A stretch of DNA of 64,000 bases from Hemicentrotus pulcherrimus (lineage: Eukaryota > Echinodermata > Echinoidea > Camarodonta > Strongylocentrotidae). Of the stretch, positions 59,501 to 64,000 are shown piece after piece. The translations under genes were made by a program, and so were the position numbers. The stretch's first letter is position 1. Each line of letters opens with the position of its first letter. The stretch covers positions 48,299 through 112,298 of the forward strand of contig BEXV01001090.1 of assembly GCA_003118195.1 (NCBI GenBank). Reading direction: 5' to 3'. The notes beneath the pieces were generated by a model. It ran no database searches. It was not told where the DNA came from and worked only from the letters and a program-made list of their open reading frames with translations.

Positions 59501-62500
59501 GATTATAGCTTTAATGACAAAAGTGGAGTTCTGCTCATGCGATTGCTTTGTGAAAGAAACTGATCATGTAGCACATAAGTCTACAAGTGCTTACATCAGG
59601 ACCCCATTTTACAAAACTTGTCATCAGTGACAAATGACAGTTTTGTTATGAGCTAGTAAAATCCTTGCTTTCTGATTGGTTATCAGCAGATTTGTCACTG
59701 TTTTTTGTCATTTGTCATTGAAAAAAGGCTTTTTGAAACGGGTCCCAGACCAAATATAAAACGAAGTGACAAATTTAAATTCAACTTGTGTCTATAAACT
59801 CCTACAAGCTTGGTAATTTATTTGGACACCGAATAGCCAAATATCTTGGACATTCCTCAAAATAAATGTGTAAGACGTTCCAAACTTACCACTAATTTCT
59901 TGATGGTGCCTAGTCTTGCCAGTTCGGCATTGATTGCAGCTGTATTAGTGATGAGTAGTGATGAGACTAATTTGCTGATTTGTAACCTAACATTACCAAG
60001 GGGTGGCTCCAATTTGCCTACTGTCGTTGACATTTCTTTTCTCTGAAAGTTAAAAAAAAAAGGAGACTGTAAATATGAGATTGAACAATAACAGCAACAA
60101 TAGGAGACATTCAAATCATTAACAACCTCTTTCTGTAGTTGATTGTTAATACTTTGTTATTTTAATTGCAAAATTCAAGTAAAACATTCAGTAGGGTGCT
60201 AATTTTCTCTAAATGTTGGCAAATTGAAAATATAGGCCATTTTCACCAAATGAAGCTTTTCACAAATTGCAAGCATTTGGGGTTGTGATTCATTCAATTC
60301 AAGGAATAAAACATTTACAACATCTGGACATCAAACAAAATTCAAAAAAGTATTTTGCATTTGCAAATGTTTGTATAACAGTATTTTACTGAACCCTATA
60401 TCTAATGGTATGATAGAAAATTCCAATACTCTTTATCAAATTCACATAATTTCTCCAATAGCGTTGAAGTATAGCTTAGTAACCCCATATCTGCTTACCC
60501 ACCCACGACTCCTTTGAGTGAACTGCTGACCTCCCTAGCTACAGTGTACATCTAACGTCTACAGCATCCATGATAAGTGTACTTTAAAGGCAAAAATCTT
60601 TCGGGAATCTGGACGATTTACCAACATTTACTTCTTTTTTCTTTTTTTTTTAAACTCTGTCTCAAATTGCCAATATTTCTGAAACCACGTTGATCTGCTT
60701 ACCCCAGGCGGGTCTTCTAATAACTGCTGCATATCTGCTAACCTACTGACGACTGCTTTGAGTGTACCGCTGACCCCCCTAGCTAACCTCTCCGCGTCCA
60801 GCTGGGTCATCTGTTCTTGACCATCTGGACCAAAGGACAACGCCCATGCAGCCCTGGTGGAAAAAAAGAAAAAAATTAATATAAATTCACAGAAAATATG
60901 AATGACTTTAACATTAAAACTATGGCAGCTCACCCCAAAAAAATGAATAAATAACATGCAGGATTGCTTTTCAATTAAACAAATACATATAAATTCAAAG
61001 AAAACGCGAATTATCTACAAATCGTGACTAAGGAAGCTCGCAAACCAAAACAATAATTAAACATGCATAATTGCTTTTCAACTACACAATTATCTATACG
61101 GCAGGATCCGAAGGTTATTCATTTTGAACCCATAAGTAAATTAAATATACATATAACACTTAATGCCAGCTAAGTAATTGTAATCAAACTCTACCACACA
61201 CGCATGCAACCTAATATACTACCGTACTAGAAATATTCTCGAACATTGTTTGTGAGCATGCTGGGTATTTGATTAGCATGGTAAGCAGGTTAAAAAATAA
61301 AGAGAAATCAGTCTATAAAGACCGCTCATGGGAGACAATAAAAGTCGTCTTAAAGTGACTCGGTACTTGTTGAAGGTTGATGAAAAAATGCGTAATTTTT
61401 CAAACTTTCAGATTGTCTTTAATTGTACATCTATCATTGAAGTCAATACTTTGGCACCATTTCCTCTCATCTGAACAATGTTACCAAGTCCCTTTAATAG
61501 GCAGGTGGTCTTTGTATACAGTTTTCTGAAATACATGTATCAATAGCTAAGTCTATTGTGGTCTTTCTATACAGATTGTTGCTGAAGCAGGTTTAACCTT
61601 AACAGTTATTCTCTACATGAAGATTCACTGGTAACTTTCATCCACTGTGGCTACTCACCCTTCTTTTCTAAATTAAAAAAAAAAATTCAATACAAGTTGT
61701 GGTCTTCATAGACAGGTGGTCGAAAAAGCAGGTTTCAATGTAATATTATTCTCTATAAATTATGAAGATGAACTGATAAGTACTCACCCTTGTTTCCTGA
61801 ACTCCAATAATGAAAGTAGAATTGAAATACCGTTGACTATTGCTGACTCTGTTATCGTACCCTTGAACATGTGATCTAGTAACTCTGATACCGTTTCTTC
61901 CCTGCAGAGATTACAAACCAATAAAACAATAGTTAGGAATACAATGACGATATGCAAAAATAACAAATCATATTGTTATTTCGTTACCCTTGAACATGTG
62001 GTCTAGTAACTCTGACACTGTTTCCTCCCTGCAAGATAATTAACCAATAAAACAATAGTAATAGATACAATGACAATGTGCAAAATACCAACTCATTTCA
62101 GTAGAAAAGGTCTCTAAATTCGAATAAGATGCGGATACATCGTACCCTTGAATAAATGATCTGGTAACTCTGATACCGTTTCTTCCCTGCATGATTTCAA
62201 CCCAAAAATTTGAACAATAAAGAAAGATTTGTAAAGATAATGAAACTAGACGATAATAACGCTATTTGGAAGAGTTTTCAAGTTCAAAACTCAACAGTAA
62301 CTATGATAAAATTATCAGTTTTACTAAAAAGCTACAGGCACAATAATTGCCTACCACCTCTTGGAAGTGGGTAATACAAAGGACTACTTACATTTCTATT
62401 GTTGTGAGTAAAGGATCGTTATCGGCACATTCTTGTAATTGTGACATGTGTTCCCTAGTGAGCCTGACGATATCGCACAGGGTCTGTGCTGCGTTGCTAT

Positions 62501-63680
62501 GCGTGTCCTCCGACTGCTCGGTGTCTATGAGGTCTACTAGTCTTTGGATAAACCTTTGATCATTTAACCACTGCAACAACAAAAGAAGGGAGAAAGAGAG
62601 AAAAGGAATATTTAGGTCATGTGGTTGTGAGAGCTACGTAATAATAGTAATAAAGTTATGTTTGCTGCGGCTACATTTGCTGTGAACTAGACTTTGACAA
62701 ACATATTTTAGAGTTAGAGTCCTGTCTACATGTGTGTACAATGTATTAGGTAAGCATTAGGATTAAGAATAGTGTTTGGTCTAAGGTTCACATAGGAATT
62801 TGATCAGAGTACGCAATCGTCGGTGGGGCACAAGCCCTACTAATTCAGTAATGCAAGCCTACACACTACAATAATACACACTGTAAGCACTGCTTTTTTT
62901 GTGAAACAGTTTTCATTCCAGCTACAAATTCTCCAGTTTTGGATCGAGAATCTTGTCAACCTAGATCATATTGTCACTCCTGAAGGCAGCCCCACCCAAC
63001 ATCAAAATGAGGTCAAGACTGAATATAGAACTATTACGTCACAGTGTAGAGACATCAATGTGATAGTGCCTTTGATTACTAGATGGTACTTTGACTTGCT
63101 GCTGTAATACCTAAACGGGGGACTTCCCCCCGGAGCCCTACTGATTAGTTGGATTAAATCTGACAACTTGCAGAAGTGATTCAATACTTGCTCCGCCTTC
63201 ATATCAGTAATGTTCTGTTATCTAATATTGTAATGGGTAAAAATTACAGTGTATAAAATACAGCTGTAAATGAAACCTGCATGTAAAGACCTCTCAAGGA
63301 AAACATAAAAATTGTCTTAATAGGCAGATGGTCTTTCAATACAGGTGATTACTAAAGCAAGTTTGACTGTAACATCTACAATTTGTAGTGAAAGGGATAG
63401 ACATGAATCACAAGGAGGCAACACTTACATTGAGGAATGCTATCCTAATTTCTGGCGACTCGATGCATGTGATTAGCCTAAGGATGAGGTCCATAATAGC
63501 AGAGACTTCTAAATGGGAGAGGAGTAAACCTATGCAGTCCTCCTTGCCCTTGATGAACTCGACGACGACCTCCGGTCTCCGCGATAGCAACGAACCTATC
63601 GTCTTGCTGAAGAAACTGGCTAGGAGGGGGTTGAGGGGGGCCGGCCTGTCTAGGAACTTCCATAAACTGGTGAAAGCCGT
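41469..63680 (-). CDS. PPP6R3: SAPS-domain protein phosphatase 6 regulatory subunit, 5'-partial (19 exons visible)
   Basis: Minus-strand join (high to low): 63680-63429, 62570-62392, 61901-61788, 60853-60703, 60042-59890, 58464-58336, 56134-55954, 55207-55119, 54651-54562, 52459-52362, 48741-48684, 48024-47894, 47421-47246, 46529-46379, 45953-45802, 44680-44590, 44005-43202, 42134-42030, 41532-41469. The lengths sum to 3168 nt, exactly 1056 codons with stop, and all phases agree. Visible residues 1-416 form the helical-repeat SAPS domain ([82 protein letters not shown]). Then come the acidic HSSSEDD, the conserved [20 protein letters not shown] block, [11 protein letters not shown] and a long Ser/Pro/Asn-rich tail ending NGPV. 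Known role: SAPS subunits bind the PP6 catalytic subunit and direct its substrates and scaffolds. The N-terminal ~115 residues expected from human relatives are outside the window. The tail is longer than in vertebrates because of one 804-nt exon. PPP6R1, R2 and R3 are vertebrate paralogs, so the symbol is approximate. Confidence 0.93.
42030..42134 (-). CDS. PPP6R3: PPP6R exon R ([12 protein letters not shown])
   Basis: Acceptor TTTGTTGTTCAG|T after a strong pyrimidine tract; donor AATAG|GTCAGT. It encodes [20 protein letters not shown] and [15 protein letters not shown]. The AG 13 bp further in (after GCCAAG) would shift phase, so the outer acceptor was chosen. Confidence 0.83.
42135..43201 (-). 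other. PPP6R intron, nothing recognised
   Basis: AT-rich. Contains a short direct duplication: AACCAGTGGCCAAATTTAA with TTTTCACTTGGTTTGCTTGA (42760-42805), repeated as AACCAGTGGTCAAATTTAA (42895-42940). No extra exon. Confidence 0.6.
43202..44005 (-). CDS. PPP6R3: PPP6R exon Q (804-nt Ser/Asn/Pro-rich exon)
   Basis: Acceptor CGCCTCTCTACAG|A; donor CTTAG|GTAAGA; phase 2 in and out. 267 whole codons without a stop, beginning [20 protein letters not shown] and ending [10 protein letters not shown]. Composition is dominated by Ser, Asn, Pro, Thr and Asp, so it is predicted disordered. Local G+C is higher than the flanking introns. Vertebrate tails have a similar acidic, Ser-rich character but I see no clear alignment. 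Confidence 0.87.
44285..44471 (-). other. Unassigned open frame cut by the assembly gap
   Basis: From the gap edge the minus strand reads [20 protein letters not shown], then [20 protein letters not shown] and a tail [10 protein letters not shown] with TGA at 44285-44287. It lies in the intron between PPP6R exons P and Q; splicing across it keeps phase 2, so it is not needed for PPP6R. It may be a transposon or retrogene fragment. I do not recognise it. Confidence 0.3.
44472..44575. other. Assembly gap (104 N)
   Basis: Run of undetermined bases in the PPP6R intron between exons P and Q. Phase is conserved across without an extra exon. Single undetermined bases also occur at 2779, 38601, 56955 and 59457. 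Confidence 0.99.
44590..44680 (-). CDS. PPP6R3: PPP6R exon P (Ser/Gly-rich)
   Basis: Acceptor ATTGTCCAACCAG|TT, chosen because it alone matches the phase-1 end of the previous exon; nearer AGs give a wrong phase. Donor GAAAA|GTGAGT. It encodes [20 protein letters not shown] and GAVQDQSEE. Poorly conserved; supported mainly by phase on both sides. Confidence 0.75.
44681..45801 (-). other. PPP6R intron, nothing recognised
   Basis: Very AT-rich between exons O and P, with an ATACAAATACAAATACAAAT run near 45102-45122. No splice-linked open segment. Confidence 0.6.
45802..45953 (-). CDS. PPP6R3: PPP6R exon O ([10 protein letters not shown])
   Basis: Acceptor ATTGACTTCCTAG|T; donor CATATG|GTGAGA. 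It encodes [20 protein letters not shown], then [17 protein letters not shown]; SPVxME matches the vertebrate tail. An 11-bp minisatellite (45972-46155) lies just upstream of the acceptor, about 20 bp away. Confidence 0.85.
45972..46155. repeat. 11-bp minisatellite (TTCAATTCAAG)n next to PPP6R exon O acceptor
   Basis: About 15 units of TTCAATTCAAG and variants TTCGATTCAAG and TTTGATTCAAG. On the minus strand it is CTTGAATTGAA, placed about 20 bp before the acceptor at 45954. TT/AA steps recur every 11 bp. Confidence 0.92.
46379..46529 (-). CDS. PPP6R3: PPP6R exon N (WQANFD ... GWANFNEF)
   Basis: Acceptor GTCACTCAACAG|CG; donor GATGG|GTAAGC. It encodes [20 protein letters not shown], then [18 protein letters not shown]. 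The W.ANFD..P and TGWA.F.EF motifs are conserved in family tails. Confidence 0.9.
47246..47421 (-). CDS. PPP6R3: PPP6R exon M (acidic Ser-rich segment)
   Basis: Acceptor CGTTCTGACAG|T; donor AAAACA|GTGAGA. It encodes [20 protein letters not shown], then [14 protein letters not shown] and [10 protein letters not shown]. It matches the STDSEEE...DKMEVD region of vertebrate proteins. Confidence 0.88.
47871..47905. repeat. Short TTGACCT repeat across the PPP6R exon L donor
   Basis: AGTTGACCTGAGTTGACCTA, then CCTTGACCTGAGG: three TTGACCT units at 10-13 bp spacing, giving AGGTCA on the minus strand. The repeat spans the splice donor and so offers more than one GT. Confidence 0.7.
47894..48024 (-). 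CDS. PPP6R3: PPP6R exon L ([12 protein letters not shown] / [10 protein letters not shown])
   Basis: Acceptor TAATCCCAACAG|CCT; donor TCAAG|GTAGGT; ends in phase 2. It encodes [20 protein letters not shown], then [15 protein letters not shown]. The FEACCxER and [10 protein letters not shown] motifs are diagnostic. The donor sits in short repeats of AGGTCA type (about 47871-47905), giving a second GT close by, but only 47894 restores the phase of the next exon. Confidence 0.92.
48684..48741 (-). CDS. PPP6R3: PPP6R exon K ([11 protein letters not shown])
   Basis: Acceptor TCTCCCCTTCAG|C; donor GACAAC|GTAAGT; a 58-nt exon too short to stand out as an open frame. The first base completes AAC; it reads [20 protein letters not shown], matching vertebrate SFDRVSDINFTLNTNES. 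Confidence 0.93.
50025..50150. repeat. ~28-bp tandem repeat
   Basis: Four decayed units of (A/T)TTT(T/C)AAAAC(A/G)A(G/A)(A/G)(C/G)CCC(C/T)(C/T)(A/T)A(A/T)A type: TAAAACGAGACCCTC, TAAAACAAGGGCTCC, CAAAACAAGACCCCC, TAAAACAAAGGCCCC. In a PPP6R intron. Confidence 0.8.
52020..52175. mobile_element. MITE-like element, same family, diverged
   Basis: Contains AACTTGTTATCCATATCAG, TCAACCAATCAAATGTAAGG and ATAACAAGCTTTATGAAAGG. Ends weakly match the TTTCACAAAA family. Lies in the PPP6R intron close to exon J. Confidence 0.5.
52362..52459 (-). CDS. PPP6R3: PPP6R exon J ([10 protein letters not shown] block)
   Basis: Acceptor GAACGGCAG|GCC; donor GTCAA|GTAAGT; ends in phase 2. It encodes [20 protein letters not shown], then [12 protein letters not shown]. 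The frame stays open upstream of the acceptor to an ATG at 52504-52502, so a longer exon or an alternative start is possible. Confidence 0.95.
52460..52504 (-). other. In-frame upstream extension of PPP6R exon J with an ATG
   Basis: Immediately 5' of the exon J acceptor the minus strand reads [15 protein letters not shown] in the same frame as AFSDYQ. There is an in-frame TAA four codons further upstream. This could be an alternative first exon of a SAPS-less short form, or chance. Confidence 0.3.
52510..52870. repeat. GT/GGT-rich tract and ~70-bp decayed tandem units
   Basis: GGTGGTGGTGTGGGTGTGGT, then units with GTGTGGTC(A/T)A and CCCCCATT near TATAATGATGAATT or TATTATGAGAATGA. These lie upstream (minus sense) of PPP6R exon J. 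No supported exon apart from the possible 5' extension at 52460-52504. Confidence 0.65.
53725..53765. repeat. (GGAT)n / (GGGT)n short tandem repeat
   Basis: ATGGATGGATGGGTGGATGG followed by GTGGATGGGACGG. A simple repeat with no function visible. Confidence 0.85.
53850..54005. mobile_element. MITE-like element, TTTCACAAAA family, well-preserved copy
   Basis: GGGGCCCGTTTCACAAAATC at the left and GGCTTTGTGAAACAGGTCCC at the right form imperfect inverted ends. The interior has CAGTGACAAATGACAAG and its near complement. About 150 bp with no coding frame. Confidence 0.82.
54562..54651 (-). CDS. PPP6R3: PPP6R exon I (HSSSEDD acidic segment)
   Basis: Acceptor CTCCTTCAAG|GTC; donor CAACAG|GTGAGT; 30 codons, phase 0. 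It encodes [20 protein letters not shown] and [10 protein letters not shown]. The HxHSSSxDD.DF pattern follows the SAPS domain in relatives, and the Ser-acidic run looks like a CK2 target. Confidence 0.93.
55119..55207 (-). CDS. PPP6R3: PPP6R exon H (end of SAPS domain)
   Basis: Acceptor TTTTCTTTGCAG|AA; donor GAATTG|GTAAGT. It encodes [20 protein letters not shown] and [10 protein letters not shown], matching the vertebrate LPDEVRERW..SSLGETNKRN segment that closes the SAPS domain. Confidence 0.94.
55954..56134 (-). CDS. PPP6R3: PPP6R exon G (SAPS domain, [11 protein letters not shown] block)
   Basis: Acceptor CCTCATCCACAG|CTG; donor TATCAAG|GTAATA; ends in phase 1. It encodes [20 protein letters not shown], then [31 protein letters not shown] is among the most conserved stretches of the family. 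Confidence 0.95.
56588..56705. repeat. GC-rich CCGG-dense tract in PPP6R intron
   Basis: Contains TAACCCGGAAGGCTTACCGG, CCGCCGGGTTGAGCATTTCG, GGGCCGGACCACTTACGGGC and AACTCGGTAACAGAAGCCGG. CCGG recurs several times with local inverted pairing. Base composition contrasts with the AT-rich intron, so it is probably an inserted fragment. Confidence 0.6.
56955..57180 (-). mobile_element. Truncated reverse copy of the TTAA MITE
   Basis: Minus strand matches 11140-11360 (GAGAGCTTCC, TCACATGATTG, ACATATTCTTTC, CTCTCACAGACCATGAGAGA, GGGACTACCCTATATCTC). It ends in CCAATACTGGTCTCTAAGG, a decayed terminal repeat. The other end is missing. Confidence 0.85.
57690..58010. mobile_element. Diverged relative of the 8260-8640 element
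   Basis: Shares CATCATCAGCTCAAG near one end, CTCAACCAAATATCCTGCTA in the body and CTCGAGCCGATGAAGG near the other end with the copy at 8260-8640. No coding frame. Located in the PPP6R intron between exons F and G. Confidence 0.65.
58045..58200. mobile_element. MITE-like element, TTTCACAAAA family
   Basis: GGGCCCAATTTCATGAAACT at the left and TTTTATGAAACAGGGCCCTG at the right, with AGTGTCATAAGCTACTG and AGCAGATTGGTCACAG inside. Confidence 0.75.
58336..58464 (-). CDS. PPP6R3: PPP6R exon F (SAPS domain, WNNFLH block)
   Basis: Acceptor TTTTTCTCCCCAG|GAT; donor GTACAT|GTGAGT; 43 codons, phase 0. It encodes [20 protein letters not shown], then an acidic loop NPTESEEGK. YxWNNFLHxxVE is the SAPS signature. 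A partial copy of its 5' edge lies at about 58628-58670 in the upstream intron, with the acceptor AG lost. Confidence 0.94.
58560..58830 (-). repeat. Tandem copy of PPP6R exon F 5' edge and adjoining intron
   Basis: About 200 bp at 58424-58625 (exon F start plus upstream intron with a GA-rich tract, then TGATAGAAAATT and CTCACAGAATC) recurs at 58628-58800 with a shift of about 203 bp. In the copy, CCCCAGGATCTC of the splice acceptor has become CCCCGAATCTC, so the AG is gone and the coding piece is a relic. Confidence 0.9.
59065..59863. repeat. ~400-bp tandem duplication, each unit carrying a MITE copy
   Basis: Unit 1 (about 59067-59458) and unit 2 (about 59460-59863) share CTTGACATACGATGCCCATA, ATGCGATTGC and ATGTAGCACATAAGTCT. 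Each then holds a TTTCACAAAA-family element (59205-59340 and 59600-59750) and ends CTTGGACATTCCTCAAAA. The second unit ends beside the donor of PPP6R exon E. One undetermined base lies at 59457. Confidence 0.9.
59890..60042 (-). CDS. PPP6R3: PPP6R exon E (SAPS domain)
   Basis: Acceptor with a long T run ending AACTTTCAG|AGA; donor TTAGTG|GTAAGT; 51 codons, phase 0 both ends. It encodes [20 protein letters not shown], then [20 protein letters not shown]. PPxGNxRLxxxxLxSSLLxTNT is strongly conserved in PP6 regulatory subunits. Confidence 0.95.
60480..60560 (-). repeat. Relic copy of the middle of PPP6R exon D
   Basis: On the minus strand, 60545-60486 resembles exon D 60800-60729: [14 protein letters not shown] then TAA, versus [18 protein letters not shown]. 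The substitutions keep frame until the stop. It lies in the intron following exon D and lacks clear splice sites of its own except a GGTAAG. Confidence 0.85.
60703..60853 (-). CDS. PPP6R3: PPP6R exon D (SAPS domain)
   Basis: Acceptor TTTTTTCCACCAG|G; donor CCTGGG|GTAAGC; joins exon C as [14 protein letters not shown] and ends in phase 0 after LLEDPPG. It encodes [20 protein letters not shown] and [11 protein letters not shown], matching the variable linker plus the LLLEPP element of the SAPS domain. A degraded partial copy of its middle lies at 60480-60560. Confidence 0.9.
61788..61901 (-). CDS. PPP6R3: PPP6R exon C (SAPS domain)
   Basis: Acceptor AATCTCTGCAG|GGAAG; donor AACAAGG|GTGAGT. With the split Met it reads [20 protein letters not shown], then [18 protein letters not shown]. 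Only this copy is complete: two partial copies of its first ~48 nt with their acceptors lie in the intron upstream (61984-62028 and 62141-62186). Confidence 0.92.
61984..62190 (-). repeat. Two partial intronic copies of PPP6R exon C 5' edge
   Basis: Minus-strand GGAAGAAACGGTATCAGAG-type sequence recurs starting at 62028 and 62186, besides the true exon at 61901. Each is preceded by GCAG. Copy 2 shares about 60 bp of upstream intron too. Copy 2 reads 16 residues ([14 protein letters not shown]) then NEITI and stop; copy 3 reads to a stop in TTATTCGAATTTAG context. Neither has the rest of the exon or its donor. Confidence 0.93.
62392..62570 (-). CDS. PPP6R3: PPP6R exon B (SAPS domain)
   Basis: Acceptor TTTTGTTGTTGCAG|TGG; donor GAAAT|GTAAGT; ends in phase 2. 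It encodes [20 protein letters not shown], then [20 protein letters not shown] and DPLLTTIE, close to vertebrate WLN..IIQRLV and HSNASQSLCEIVRLSR. The split codon AT+G needs an exon beginning with G, supplied by exon C. Confidence 0.95.
62571..63428 (-). other. PPP6R intron with a possible inserted fragment
   Basis: 62810-63190 has G+C above the flanks, with ACGGGGGACTTCCCCCCGGA at 63114-63133, a near-perfect short hairpin. It has the look of a repeat tail, but no second copy occurs in this window. No exon. Confidence 0.45.
63429..63680 (-). CDS. PPP6R3: PPP6R exon A (SAPS domain, first visible)
   Basis: Acceptor TTTATTTCCCAACAG|ACG; donor CTCAAT|GTAAGT; 84 codons, phase 0 both ends. It encodes [20 protein letters not shown], then [20 protein letters not shown] and [20 protein letters not shown]. 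The [10 protein letters not shown] and AIMDLxLRLxTCIE blocks are SAPS signatures. Upstream exons lie beyond 64000. Confidence 0.94.
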
Positions 63681-64000
63681 CTGTTGGGAAATAAAGAGAC
63701 ATTACACATTATGTTTCAAACTGTATTGGCCCATTGGGTGAATAACAGGACAATACTACAGTGCCATGTTTATGTATGTATATCATTACAAGATCGATTC
63801 ACAAAAAAATTGCTTTTACAATAAGTAAACTTAAAACAAACTGAAAAGTGTTCGAAAACACAGCACATATCAATAAAGCATTTTAAGTTCATCAACTGGC
63901 AATAACAAGAATGGTAGTGATTTTTTTTTTTAATCCAAATTTTGATGCTATATGTTTAATTTCTTAAAATGTTTGAACTATGGAACTGTGTCACTGGTAT

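Noticed and set aside
63002..63202. Possible additional PPP6R exon on the minus strand
   Set aside because: Exons A and B already join in phase 0 with conserved sequence continuous across the junction; this frame has no SAPS similarity.

Overview
The window is animal nuclear DNA with interrupted genes, GT-AG introns, an A+T-rich background and many short transposon remnants. The repeats suggest an echinoderm, most likely a sea urchin: tRNA-derived SINEs with a box B plus an 'ACCCAGGT(G/A)TAAA' tail module, many TACATGTA palindromes, and a roughly 145-bp mobile-element family with 'GGGCCC(G/A)TTTCACAAAA'-type ends. This assignment is an inference from repeat style and protein similarity; no search was run.

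Two protein genes can be read exon by exon, in convergent orientation. On the + strand, 21780-29702, is a CREB3L1/CREB3L2 (OASIS/BBF2H7)-type ER-membrane bZIP transcription factor. Eight exons join in one frame to give 546 codons plus stop from the first visible ATG, with an acidic N-terminus, a bZIP, a membrane segment and a luminal RxxL site-1-protease motif. Any earlier coding exon was not found and would lie upstream. On the - strand, 63680 down to 41469, is a SAPS-domain regulatory subunit of protein phosphatase 6 (PPP6R3-like). Nineteen consecutive exons join in frame to 1055 codons plus stop; the N-terminal exons lie beyond position 64000.

Layout: 1-21779 has no gene I can support and holds SINEs, a foldback element, a TTAA-flanked MITE and other dispersed repeats. 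21780-29702 is the CREB3L gene, with an assembly gap at 27584-27939 in its largest intron. 29703-41468 separates the two stop codons; it should contain both 3' UTRs and holds purine-rich minisatellites and tandem duplications. 41469-64000 is the PPP6R gene, with repeat-rich introns and a gap at 44472-44575.

The most notable pattern is repeated partial duplication of exon edges into the adjoining intron. The 3' edge of CREB3L exon 6 with its splice donor is present four times. The 5' edge of one PPP6R exon with its acceptor is present three times. A second PPP6R exon edge and an internal piece of a third exon are each duplicated once. In CREB3L, reading through the array places a stop six codons after the normal splice point, which would give a bZIP protein without its membrane anchor. 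I see no sign of a bacterial-style system, CRISPR array or viral genome. The two genes are known families (ER-stress and secretory transcription; phosphatase 6 targeting), and I see no functional link beyond adjacency.
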